Shown piece by piece: positions 15,840 through 23,682 of a stretch of DNA of 42,207 bases. Position numbers and translations under genes: made by a program. Within the stretch, counting starts at the first letter, position 1. The number at the start of each line of letters is the position of its first letter. The notes beneath the pieces are model-generated. The model was given only the letters and a program-made list of their open reading frames with translations, made no database searches and was not told the DNA's origin. Source of the stretch: an uncultured Bacteroidota bacterium (GTDB lineage Bacteria; Bacteroidota; Bacteroidia; Chitinophagales; Chitinophagaceae); assembly GCA_903929425.1 (NCBI GenBank), contig CAIYUO010000007.1:1-42207 (forward strand). Direction: 5' to 3'.

Positions 15840-17660
15840 TTATGAATTTTCTTGGGTTTGTTGAAGGCTATAAAGCTCAGCATAAAGGCCTTTATGGGCT
15901 AACAAACTTTCGTGTGTGCCAATTTCAGCAATTTGTCCAGCATCCAAATAGATAATCAAATCAAATTTGTAATTAAAAAATATTCGATGTGTAATAAAAA
16001 TAGCTGTTTTATGATCAATATAAGCAGCTAAATTATTTAGGATAGATTGCTCAGTTTTAGTGTCAACTGCACTTAAGCAATCATCAAATACAAATATAGA
16101 AGGGTCCTTTATAATTGACCTAGCTATAGATATTCTTTGTTTTTGCCCCCCACTTAATGTGGTCCCCCTTTCTCCCACCAAAGTCTCAAATTTATTTGGA
16201 AGCTGATTTATTTCATTATCAATGTTAGCTGCTTTAGTAGCTTCAGCATAAGATGATTTTTCATCAGTTAAATCTGTCAATCCAAATTGTATATTATTAA
16301 CAATTGAATCACTAAATAAAAACACATCCTGTTGCACATATCCAATTGATTTTCTGAATGCTTGCAAAGGCAATGATTTAATATTTTGACCGTCAATTGT
16401 GATTTTACCATTTGACGGATCATACATTCTAGTAATGAGTTGCGCAATGGAAGATTTTCCTGATCCCGTTTTACCAAGAATTAATACTTTTTGTCCAGCT
16501 TTAATTTGTAAGTTAAAATTAGAAATTGCTTTAATTTTAGAATGAGGATACACTAAATCAACATTTTCAAATACAATATTTCCAACTAATTTTTCTTTCA
16601 ATTCATTTTGTCCTGAATATATAGTTGGTTGAATGGCTAGGAATTCATTTAATCTTTTTTGCGACGCGGCAGCACGTTGAATCATACTAGCAGTTAAACC
16701 AATAGCACTCACCGGAAAAGTTAACATATTTATATAAAAGACAAATTCAATGATGATCCCCACTTTACTTGGATCATGATATGCTTGAATACCTCCAAGG
16801 TAAATAGTTAACAAAGTACTTATACCAATCATCAATGACATGGTAGGTGTATAAAAAGCCTCTACACTCGCCAACCCAACTGCACTTTTTCGATATAGCT
16901 CACTGTTTTTCTTAAAAAAGCCAAGCATGGCTGACTCCTGAACAAATGACTTTATTACTCTAATTCCGGAATAAGATTCTTGTGCATTAGTTGTTAAGTC
17001 AGATAACTGAGATTGTATTTGTTCACTTTTCTTATTAATAACAGTATTCACAATATAAATTGTAATTGCTAAAACAGGTAATGGCGCTAATACATATAAA
17101 CTTAACTGCAAGTCCTTACTAAACATGTTGAAAAGACAAAATCCAATAATGGAAATTAGGTTTATTAAATACATAATGGAAGGCCCTGTATACATTCTTA
17201 CCCTACTAACGTCTTCAGACATTCTGTTCATTAAATCACCCGTACTATGCGTTTTATAAAACTCAGGATCTAATTGCTGATAATGAGCAAACACTTGATT
17301 TTTTTGATCATATTCAATATGTCTACTCATGACAATAATAGTTTGTCTCATGAAAAACATAAATACCCCACGAAATAAAGCTAAGACCAAAATAATAATT
17401 CCACAAAAGGCAATTAATGCTGGGAAACTAAATTGGAACTGATTACTAAATTGAGCAATTAGTGTGATTATAAAATCATGGTTCACATTTTGACTCCCTT
17501 TACCCTGTAATAATTTTTCTTGAACAAGATTCACAACATAGCCTGTAATTTGGGGTGACAAAACAGCTAAATAGTTTGTTGCAATAACAAGTATTATTCC
17601 AGAAAAAAACCGAAATCTATATTTCCAAAAAAATGCATTTAATGCAAATAATTCTTTCAC
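15840..17660 (-). CDS. ABC transporter, fused permease/ATPase (MdlA/MsbA-like exporter)
   Basis: Half-size type IV ABC exporter of 606 aa that works as a dimer in the inner membrane; lipid or drug export is likely but the substrate is unknown. Six transmembrane helices lie in residues 15-330. The ATPase domain has Walker A GKTGSGKS (396-403), Q-loop YVQQDVFLFS, signature LSGGQ (502-506) and Walker B IFVFDDCLSAVD. The residue after the Walker B Asp is Asp527 instead of the catalytic Glu, as in MdlA-like subunits. The start is GTG at 17660; an upstream in-frame ATG is blocked by a stop. No second half-transporter gene is adjacent. Confidence 0.92.
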   Translation of the reverse strand: MKELFALNAFFWKYRFRFFSGIILVIATNYLAVLSPQITGYVVNLVQEKLLQGKGSQNVNHDFIITLIAQFSNQFQFSFPALIAFCGIIILVLALFRGVFMFFMRQTIIVMSRHIEYDQKNQVFAHYQQLDPEFYKTHSTGDLMNRMSEDVSRVRMYTGPSIMYLINLISIIGFCLFNMFSKDLQLSLYVLAPLPVLAITIYIVNTVINKKSEQIQSQLSDLTTNAQESYSGIRVIKSFVQESAMLGFFKKNSELYRKSAVGLASVEAFYTPTMSLMIGISTLLTIYLGGIQAYHDPSKVGIIIEFVFYINMLTFPVSAIGLTASMIQRAAASQKRLNEFLAIQPTIYSGQNELKEKLVGNIVFENVDLVYPHSKIKAISNFNLQIKAGQKVLILGKTGSGKSSIAQLITRMYDPSNGKITIDGQNIKSLPLQAFRKSIGYVQQDVFLFSDSIVNNIQFGLTDLTDEKSSYAEATKAANIDNEINQLPNKFETLVGERGTTLSGGQKQRISIARSIIKDPSIFVFDDCLSAVDTKTEQSILNNLAAYIDHKTAIFITHRIFFNYKFDLIIYLDAGQIAEIGTHESLLAHKGLYAELYSLQQTQENS

Positions 17661-17772
17661 TTATACCATTTTTGTAAAGATACATGGTAGTCAATGAATT
17701 AGGTCGTTCATTTAACCACAATTATTATATGTTTTTTTTGCATAATTGGGATTCAGTTACTACATTTGCCGC

Positions 17773-17860
17773 GGAGAGTTGGCAGAGCGGTCGATTGCGG
17801 CAGTCTTGAAAACTGTTGACTGTAACAGGTCCTGGGGTTCGAATCCCTAACTCTCCGCCA
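17773..17860 (+). tRNA. tRNA-Ser (anticodon TGA)
   Basis: An 88-nt cloverleaf with acceptor GGAGAGT (17773-17779) pairing with ACTCTCC (17850-17856), discriminator G at 17857 and encoded CCA at 17858-17860. The anticodon loop CTTGAAA (17805-17811) gives TGA at 17807-17809, reading UCN serine codons. The T-arm is GGGGTTCGAATCCC. The long variable arm between anticodon and T stems is the class II feature expected for Ser. A terminator-like hairpin follows 14 nt later. Confidence 0.95.
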
Positions 17861-18045
17861 ATAGGCTCAAAAACCACGATTTATCGTGGTTTTTTTGTTT
17901 TCAAAAGTCACGAAGTGAATACACATTTCGAAAAATGAGGCATAAAGCTTGCTTTTATGCAAAATTTTGAAGAAAAGTGTTAAAAGGGCAAAGCCCTTTG
18001 GAAACAAAAAAAATAGTGGCGAAGCCACTGGTTTTTGAGCCTATT
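17860..18045. repeat. 186-bp near-palindromic element with 17-bp perfect terminal inverted repeats
   Basis: AATAGGCTCAAAAACCA (17860-17876) is repeated exactly as its reverse complement at 18029-18045. Inside, a second matched pair (T-rich TTTTGTTTTC near 17893-17902; its counterpart GGAAACAAAA near 18000-18009) and a central hairpin (GCATAAA 17940-17946, TTTATGC 17954-17960) share nearly the same centre, about 17950. Local hairpins sit along both arms: CCACGAT/ATCGTGG, TCAC-GAA-GTGA, GGGC-AAA-GCCC, GTGGC-GAA-GCCAC. No coding potential is seen. The left end begins exactly at the CCA end of tRNA-Ser. No clear target-site duplication is visible. It could be a MITE-like unit, a REP cluster or a processed RNA; identity unknown. 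Confidence 0.6.
17874..17896 (+). terminator. Rho-independent terminator of tRNA-Ser
   Basis: CCACGAT and ATCGTGG form a perfect 7-bp stem with a 2-nt spacer (at least 4 nt loop in practice), followed by seven T. It sits 14 nt after the tRNA and also forms the first hairpin of the palindromic element. Confidence 0.75.
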
Positions 18046-18060
18046 GAAGCCCACCCACTC

Positions 18061-18091
18061 AAGGATCAGCGACCAACGGGAGCTAATCCTT
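18061..18091. repeat. Structured hairpin repeat, copy 1
   Basis: The 27-nt core (18063-18089) is identical to copy 2. It folds as GGAT/ATCC, a C-A mismatch, AGC/GCT, opposed GA/GA dinucleotides, and CC/GG closing an AAC triloop. The outer stem in this copy is AAGGAT/ATCCTT. The symmetric layout suggests a conserved RNA or DNA fold. Confidence 0.6.
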
Positions 18092-18111
18092 AGATTTAAA
18101 ATGTTTATATA

Positions 18112-18146
18112 TACAGGATCAGCGACCAACGGGAGCTAATCCTGTA
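18112..18146. repeat. Structured hairpin repeat, copy 2
   Basis: Same 27-nt core (18116-18142), offset 53 bp from copy 1 in the same orientation. The outer stem here is TACAGGAT/ATCCTGTA. Relative to copy 1, one outer pair changes from A-T to C-G, which preserves pairing. Confidence 0.6.
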
Positions 18147-18174
18147 AAATTTTAGCAGCAAACAAATGCAAAAG

Positions 18175-18206
18175 AAAAAATGGCCATCCAACGGATGACC
18201 TTTTTT
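18175..18206 (-). terminator. Terminator downstream of the DUF1573 gene
   Basis: AAAAAA and TTTTTT flank a stem of GG/CC and CATCC/GGATG around an AAC loop, with one mismatch and one bulge. It lies 19 bp after the DUF1573 stop. It has poly-T on either strand, so it may also act on plus-strand transcripts. Confidence 0.65.
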
Positions 18207-18224
18207 AAAATATATTGAAATCTC

Positions 18225-18620
18225 CTATTGAGGTACCCCCTCACCATGGAAACTTACCTGTTTAGTTAAATTACCACTAAAAAAAATTGTAGCAACTTTA
18301 GAAAAGGCACCACTTGCACTACCATTAAAGCCTAATACCACTGAAGCATGTCCACCTGGAGCAATTACTTGACCTTTAGTATATCTTGGAGTGGTACAAC
18401 CACAACCTACCATTACATTATCCAAATTTACTGGAGCATTACTGATATTTTCAACATCAACAGTAAACTCAGTTTGTTTACCTGTTACAATTTTACCCAT
18501 ATCATAATTGTCGTTCGTAAATTTTAATACTTTAGTAATATCTGACTGGGCTGGTGTCGTTTGAGCATTTACTACAAAAGCACCTAAAATCAATAATGTT
18601 GCTAAAAAAACTTGTTTCAT
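18225..18620 (-). CDS. Secreted DUF1573 domain protein
   Basis: A 131-aa protein with a clear Sec signal peptide (MKQVFLATLLILGAFVVNAQ, cleavage after about residue 19). One DUF1573 Ig-like domain follows: the family hallmark VMVGCGCTTPRY, then IAPGGHASVVLGFN and the closing FHGEGVP. DUF1573 proteins are abundant in Bacteroidota and lie in the periplasm or at the cell surface, but their function is not known. It is transcribed after the thioredoxin-fold protein gene (49-bp gap), possibly as one unit, and is followed by a strong terminator. Confidence 0.88.
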   Translation of the reverse strand: MKQVFLATLLILGAFVVNAQTTPAQSDITKVLKFTNDNYDMGKIVTGKQTEFTVDVENISNAPVNLDNVMVGCGCTTPRYTKGQVIAPGGHASVVLGFNGSASGAFSKVATIFFSGNLTKQVSFHGEGVPQ

Positions 18621-18669
18621 ATAAAATATTTAGAAAACAAAATTAATCAAATATGTTTAATTTAAATAG

Positions 18670-20064
18670 TTATTTCCCAGATTGAACATAGTTTAAAATC
18701 ACCTTTCTTAGGGTATTGACACTGATTTTTTTTCCTACAAACCTCCCCTGTTTGTTTATTAAATAAAAAAGTGGATTCGTATATGCATCATAAGCCTTTC
18801 TAATTTCATTATTGGCACCTAAACTAACGTGAATATAATCATTAAATAATCTATTTTCTTTAATGAATGCCTTCCATACTTCAGGCTGCGTTCCCATATC
18901 ATTACAAACCGTAAACTTCCCAATTTTACGTACAAATTGTTGTTCCAATAAAATTACAACACTGTCCATTTTTGGTAACTCAACTTTACAATGTTCACAG
19001 GTAGGATCAAAAAAAGTAATTAAAGTTAAATCATGAAGTTTTGCATAATTATGCAAATTTTGTTCGACTCCAGAAGTGTCCTTTAATATAATATTTAAAC
19101 TAGTATCCTGTGAAGACAAGATGGACAATTTATCTAATTCCTCCAATAATAGTTTCTCAAATTTCGGATCCAAAAATTTACATTTATTTAGCTTCACGTA
19201 CTTATTGATAAAATAGGTGTAAGCAACTGTATTATTTTGAATTTCTCGATTCTTTAAAATTTTGGTAAGCTGGTCAAATATATAAGGATACGCTTTTCCT
19301 TTACAATCTAAGTTTTGCATTATCGTGTCAACTCCTTTAATGATAGAATCTGCTTGAAAAGGATAGTAAGATAAATATTCAGTTAGCACTTGCTTAATGA
19401 CTGGGGTAAACAATAATTTAGGTGCATTCAAATCGAAGGAATGAAAAAACTTTGTTCGCATCTCAAATTGTTTACGATTGGGTATCGAAGCATCCAATTT
19501 ATTTAAAGCATCAAAGTACAAATACAATGACGACGAAGCCTTTAATGTTTTCATGATTGCATTTCTACAAGAAGTTAACTGCCTATTCTTATATTCAAAA
19601 AAAGCTGCCTTCTGAGAAAGGTTAAATTTTTTACCTTGTTTTATTTGCAAATCATAGGAACTGTCAACATTAGAAAAAGTTTTTTCAAATCTTTGATAAG
19701 CAAAAAAACTATCGTTTTTTACGCTATTGGTAGTAACTGATTTGAGGTAATTAGAATCGATAATCAACAAACTAATTTTGTCATTATTCTCCAATGTCAA
19801 AAAAAGCTTTTGCTTGCTTTTGGGAAAATACAAAAAGTAGATACCTCCAACTATCGATTTATTAAATTTTACGGTATGTAACCCTTTTAATAGCTCAATG
19901 GTGTCTTTAGGAATATAATTTTTATCATCAAAAACAACTCCTCTTAAGTAAGCAATACTATCATAGGTATTGGTTGATTTAATTTTAATTTCAAATTGTG
20001 CAACAACTGTTTTAGAAAAAATTAAAATTAAAAGGAACAATAAAACAAAACGAAAATTTTTCAT
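18670..20064 (-). CDS. Secreted thioredoxin-fold protein (TlpA/DUF5106-like)
   Basis: A 464-aa exported protein with signal peptide MKNFRFVLLFLLILIFSKTVVAQ. An N-terminal region (about 24-110) resembles the beta-rich DUF4369-type domain. A helical middle contains scattered cysteines. The C-terminal thioredoxin-like domain (about 325-464) has LITFFDPTCEHCKVELP, with the redox pair C356-x-x-C359 as CEHC. It probably acts as a periplasmic thiol-disulfide oxidoreductase; its partner is unknown. The ATG at 20064 is preferred over an upstream TTG at 20073 because the signal peptide begins there. The neighbouring secreted DUF1573 gene lies directly downstream. Confidence 0.8.
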   Translation of the reverse strand: MKNFRFVLLFLLILIFSKTVVAQFEIKIKSTNTYDSIAYLRGVVFDDKNYIPKDTIELLKGLHTVKFNKSIVGGIYFLYFPKSKQKLFLTLENNDKISLLIIDSNYLKSVTTNSVKNDSFFAYQRFEKTFSNVDSSYDLQIKQGKKFNLSQKAAFFEYKNRQLTSCRNAIMKTLKASSSLYLYFDALNKLDASIPNRKQFEMRTKFFHSFDLNAPKLLFTPVIKQVLTEYLSYYPFQADSIIKGVDTIMQNLDCKGKAYPYIFDQLTKILKNREIQNNTVAYTYFINKYVKLNKCKFLDPKFEKLLLEELDKLSILSSQDTSLNIILKDTSGVEQNLHNYAKLHDLTLITFFDPTCEHCKVELPKMDSVVILLEQQFVRKIGKFTVCNDMGTQPEVWKAFIKENRLFNDYIHVSLGANNEIRKAYDAYTNPLFYLINKQGRFVGKKISVNTLRKVILNYVQSGK

Positions 20065-20088
20065 AGTTATCAAAATTTTAAGTCAAAT

Positions 20089-20970
20089 CTAATCAACTAA
20101 TTCTCCAAATTTTCCATTTTCATAATCCTCAAATGCCTGCATAATTTCTTGTCGTGTATTCATCACAAATGGTCCGTGCGCTGCAATGGGTTCTTTAATG
20201 GGTTCTCCAGATAAAATTAATACGATACTATTTTCAGTTGCTTTTATCGTAAAGGATTCACCAATATTTGTAAACAAAGCGAAATGATCTAATGGTACAT
20301 CCTCCGTGCCATTTATGATAACACTACCCTCAATCACCAATAAACCAGTATTGAAATGTGCTGGGAAATTGAAACTAGCTTCTCCACCTTCATTTAACTT
20401 TGCGTTTAACAAATGAACCGGCGAAAAGGTACTAGCAGCACCAATATTTCCTTCATAAGCACCTGCAATCACTTCCACTAAACCTCCATTTTGAGTAACA
20501 GGAATTTTAGGTATTTGAGCATTGGTTATTGCTTGGTATTTAGGTGTGCTCATTTTATCCTTAGCAGGAAGATTTACCCATAATTGAACCATTTGAAAAT
20601 CTCCTCCTGTTTTGCTGAATTCATCGCTATGATATTCTTTATGCAATACCCCACTTGCTGCCGTCATCCATTGAACATCACCTTCGGCGATTACACCACC
20701 GCCGCCACTACTATCATGATGAGCTACACTTCCTTTATAAGCGACGGTAACAGTTTCAAATCCTCTATGTGGGTGAACACCTACTCCTCTTGCCTTACTG
20801 GTACTTGGCGGAAAATAAAACTTCGCTCCATAATCCAACATAATAAAGGGATCCATTCGCTGCATAGTTAATCCATATGCACTTGGTATAAAATTATGAA
20901 CTTTAAAACCATCACCTACATAATGCGGTTCTCTTGGAGCCAATACCATCTCAACTTGTTTCACTGACAT
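20089..20970 (-). CDS. Pirin family protein
   Basis: A 293-aa bicupin protein; some family members have quercetin dioxygenase-like or regulatory activity, and the physiological role here is unknown. The N-terminal cupin has the metal-binding set HPHRGFETVTVAY (H66, H68) and GVLHKEYH (H110, E112), so iron binding looks intact. The C-terminal pirin cupin (about residues 175-280) includes GPFVMNTRQEIMQAFEDYENGKFG, which is typical of the family. The next gene upstream on the same strand (YhcH-like) is 28 bp away, so the two may be co-transcribed. Confidence 0.93.
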   Translation of the reverse strand: MSVKQVEMVLAPREPHYVGDGFKVHNFIPSAYGLTMQRMDPFIMLDYGAKFYFPPSTSKARGVGVHPHRGFETVTVAYKGSVAHHDSSGGGGVIAEGDVQWMTAASGVLHKEYHSDEFSKTGGDFQMVQLWVNLPAKDKMSTPKYQAITNAQIPKIPVTQNGGLVEVIAGAYEGNIGAASTFSPVHLLNAKLNEGGEASFNFPAHFNTGLLVIEGSVIINGTEDVPLDHFALFTNIGESFTIKATENSIVLILSGEPIKEPIAAHGPFVMNTRQEIMQAFEDYENGKFGELVD

Positions 20971-20998
20971 AAAATGTATTTATGAATATTGATTGTAT

Positions 20999-21454
20999 CT
21001 AATTAACACGGATTTTCATCACCACTTTTCTAATTTTACCCTCACCAATCATAGGTGCATGAACATCATCCGGAAAATATATTCCAAATTGACCAGGATA
21101 TAATTTAAAAAAGAAATCAGGTGCATCTTCATAAAATAATACATCCTTTTTTTCATCATATTCACCTCTTTGTTCCACACAAGTTAATCGGGATTTGTAA
21201 CCAACAGTTTCTAATCCGCCAAATACATACTGAATATCAATGTAAGTATTATGGCATTCGAAAGCCGAGGTTGATTCCAACATTGGAACTCCATCATCGT
21301 TCACCACCATGGCGTAAACATGATCTCCGTCAATTTGATATTTGCCAGGCTTTATCGACTCAAAGTCAGTAGCTAATAAATAGGCAAATGCTTTTTCAAA
21401 TCTTGGATGTATCGCTACATACTTATTAATGTTATTTAAATCGTCAAGTATCAT
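20999..21454 (-). CDS. YhcH/YjgK/YiaL family protein (DUF386)
   Basis: A 151-aa cupin-like protein related to E. coli YhcH, YiaL and the EbgC beta-galactosidase subunit, families associated with sugar (often sialic acid or lyxose-type) metabolism. Recognisable segments are FECHNTYIDIQYVFGG, which carries conserved metal or substrate residues, and GQFGIYFPDDVHAPMIGEG near the C-terminus, with a conserved His. No sugar operon surrounds it, so the substrate cannot be inferred. It starts 7 bp after the mutS2 stop and probably shares its transcript. Confidence 0.85.
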   Translation of the reverse strand: MILDDLNNINKYVAIHPRFEKAFAYLLATDFESIKPGKYQIDGDHVYAMVVNDDGVPMLESTSAFECHNTYIDIQYVFGGLETVGYKSRLTCVEQRGEYDEKKDVLFYEDAPDFFFKLYPGQFGIYFPDDVHAPMIGEGKIRKVVMKIRVN

Positions 21455-21461
21455 AAGTTTA

Positions 21462-23585
21462 TTATTTATTTTTTAACTTAATATTTGTTTCCGGAATTTT
21501 TTCAACCACCATTAAATCCACTAAATCAATATTCATTGGCAACTGTCCAACTTTAACAATAGCACGTTTGCCTTTAATTTCTAACACCTCACCTACTTGA
21601 TAATTCTTTTTTAATTTCACCGTTGCGCCTACCAAAATTGGTGCATTGGTCTCTTTGAAGTTTTTATCAACCTTTTTCGCTAATTTATTAATTACAATTG
21701 CGTCGTTCTTTTTAAATAATAAATTATACAAGTTCTTCATCACCTCCTCCTTCTTCTCCGATTTTTTCCAATCCAAAGCAATTTGCTTTAATTGTCTTTC
21801 CATGTCCTTATTATAACTAAATTTTTCCTCCGCTACTCTATTCTGTTCCTTTAATAGACTAATTTGTTGATGGTGCTTTTCCTTGTCTAACATTTGTTGC
21901 AGGGAATTTTTTAAGACATCATTTTCTTTTAATTTTTTATGTAGCTCCTTACGTTCTTGTTGCACCAATTGTAAATCCTGTTCGGTTCTATTCAATAATT
22001 TATCTAATTCAAAATGGTGTGTGTCAACCAATTTACGCGCACGATTTATCAAATTTTTAGGAAGGCCAATTCTTTCAGCAATAGCAAAAGTATAGGAGCT
22101 TCCGGGCTTACCAATTACCAATTGATACAAGGGTTCCAACTTTACTTCATCAAATTGCATGGCACCATTTACAATTCCTTTATTATGATTAGCCATTACT
22201 TTTAAATTCAAATAGTGTGTTGTCACTATCCCCTGGGCATGACGGTGTGACAATTCTTCCAATATCACTTCCGCAAAAGCGCCTCCTAAATGTGGATCTG
22301 ATCCACTACCTAATTCGTCAATAAAAAATAATGTTTTACCATTTGCATTTTCTATAAAATGCTTCATATGCATTAAATGACTTGAATATGTACTTAATTC
22401 AAATGCTAAATTTTGCGTATCACCTAGTTGAATGTATAGTTGTTTATAAATGCCCATTTGTGAAGTTGGATTCATAGGCACTAACAATCCACTTTGTAAC
22501 ATCACTTGGTTCAATCCTAAGGTTTTCATGGAAACGGTTTTACCACCTGCATTGGGTCCGCTAATGATTAAAATTCTGGCCTCATCATCCAAGTGTAAAT
22601 TAACAGGTATTGTTTTTTTACCAGATACTTTATTATACAAATACAAAAGTGGATGATATGCATCAATTAATTGAGAAGTAGCATTGTTTTGCACCATGGG
22701 CATGCTTGCATTCATATCAATTGCCAATATTGCTTTAGCACGAATGAAATCAAAAATTCCCACCATTTGTAAATAGTTTAACAACAGCGAAGAATATGGG
22801 GAAAGTATGGCCGTTAATTGTCTTAACACCCTTTGCACTTCCTTTTGTTCTTCCTGCTCTAAACTATATAATTCATTATTTAGCTCAATAGTTTCTTCTG
22901 GTTCAATGAAAGCCGTTTTACGACTATCACTTTCACCATGTAAAAAACCTTTTACTTGTCGTTTATATTCCGAAAAAACTGCCACTACTCTACGTCCATT
23001 ACTAAAGCTTTCATCGATATCAGCTGTGTATCCAGCCTTCGCTAATCGATGAATCACTTTTTCAAAAATGCGTCTTAACTCTTGACGCTTTTTATACAAT
23101 TGCATTCTGATTTTAGCCAAATCATCCGATGCATTATCCTTAACATTTCCTCTTTCATCAATGATCCCATCAATACTTTCAATAATCGCTTTTTCATAAT
23201 AACTGTCTCCAATTACTTCATATAAACTTGCATATGATTGTTTACGTTCTGCATCAAACCATTTGTATAAATTGCCTGAATGGTCCGCTAAACGTCTAAC
23301 TAATAACCATTGGTCACCGGCTAACTGCGCACCGGGAATGCCTAATAGTTTTAAGTCCTTTCTAATATCCAAAACAAAATCAGTAGGAAAATATTGATTA
23401 GCTAGTTTAATATATTTAAATTCTTCCGTTTGTTTTAAAGCGGTTTGAATATATTTTAAATGAGTATGTATACGCATATCCTCCACTAATTCTTTTCCGA
23501 TATTAGTTTGACAATGGCCTAATAAAATGGCAATGATTTTGTCAAATTCTAATTGGGTTAGTGCATTTTCGGGATAAACTCTCAT
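21462..23585 (-). CDS. mutS2: MutS2 family ATPase (endonuclease MutS2-like, no Smr domain seen)
   Basis: A 707-aa MutS2 homologue; MutS2 proteins lack the mismatch-recognition domain and act on recombination intermediates or collided ribosomes. The N-terminal core and clamp regions cover about residues 1-320. The ATPase has Walker A SGPNAGGKTVS (about 342-352), TLFFIDELGSGSDP as Walker B plus signature, and THYLNLK. A long coiled coil (about 515-620) follows, then a KOW-like segment (ILVGATVKLKKNYQVGEVLEI). The chain then ends with NIKLKNK; I see no C-terminal Smr nuclease domain. The ATG at 23585 gives the usual MRVYPENALTQLEF opening. Confidence 0.9.
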   Translation of the reverse strand: MRVYPENALTQLEFDKIIAILLGHCQTNIGKELVEDMRIHTHLKYIQTALKQTEEFKYIKLANQYFPTDFVLDIRKDLKLLGIPGAQLAGDQWLLVRRLADHSGNLYKWFDAERKQSYASLYEVIGDSYYEKAIIESIDGIIDERGNVKDNASDDLAKIRMQLYKKRQELRRIFEKVIHRLAKAGYTADIDESFSNGRRVVAVFSEYKRQVKGFLHGESDSRKTAFIEPEETIELNNELYSLEQEEQKEVQRVLRQLTAILSPYSSLLLNYLQMVGIFDFIRAKAILAIDMNASMPMVQNNATSQLIDAYHPLLYLYNKVSGKKTIPVNLHLDDEARILIISGPNAGGKTVSMKTLGLNQVMLQSGLLVPMNPTSQMGIYKQLYIQLGDTQNLAFELSTYSSHLMHMKHFIENANGKTLFFIDELGSGSDPHLGGAFAEVILEELSHRHAQGIVTTHYLNLKVMANHNKGIVNGAMQFDEVKLEPLYQLVIGKPGSSYTFAIAERIGLPKNLINRARKLVDTHHFELDKLLNRTEQDLQLVQQERKELHKKLKENDVLKNSLQQMLDKEKHHQQISLLKEQNRVAEEKFSYNKDMERQLKQIALDWKKSEKKEEVMKNLYNLLFKKNDAIVINKLAKKVDKNFKETNAPILVGATVKLKKNYQVGEVLEIKGKRAIVKVGQLPMNIDLVDLMVVEKIPETNIKLKNK

Positions 23586-23601
23586 ATTTATAAATAGGAC
23601 G

Positions 23602-23609
23602 CAAATTTA
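23602..23609 (-). promoter_or_regulatory. Candidate -7 element for mutS2
   Basis: TAAATTTG on the minus strand is an exact TAnnTTTG match 16 nt upstream of the mutS2 ATG, implying a short leader. No good -33 box is at the standard distance. Confidence 0.35.
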
Positions 23610-23682
23610 CTTAAATAAACATTAACAGCATTTGAACAATTATAGAGGCAGATTGTTTTAAATTACACCCTCATACCAACTT

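Larger units (their letters stand above)
17861..18224. other. 364-bp gene-free stretch: structured repeats and terminators
   Basis: This is the only gene-free stretch over 300 bp. It holds, in order, the tRNA terminator, the near-palindromic element, a short linker (18046-18060), two copies of a hairpin repeat, an AT-rich linker and the DUF1573 terminator. I found no protein-coding reading frame worth calling. Confidence 0.7.

Noticed and set aside
18063..18142. Two 27-nt palindromic repeats with a 26-bp gap, resembling a minimal CRISPR array
   Set aside because: Only two copies, no cas genes in the window, and the gap edges take part in each repeat's outer stem, which spacers would not do.
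18061..18146. Integron attC-like sites
   Set aside because: The hairpins lack the GTTRRRY/RYYYAAC core boxes and there is no integrase gene nearby.
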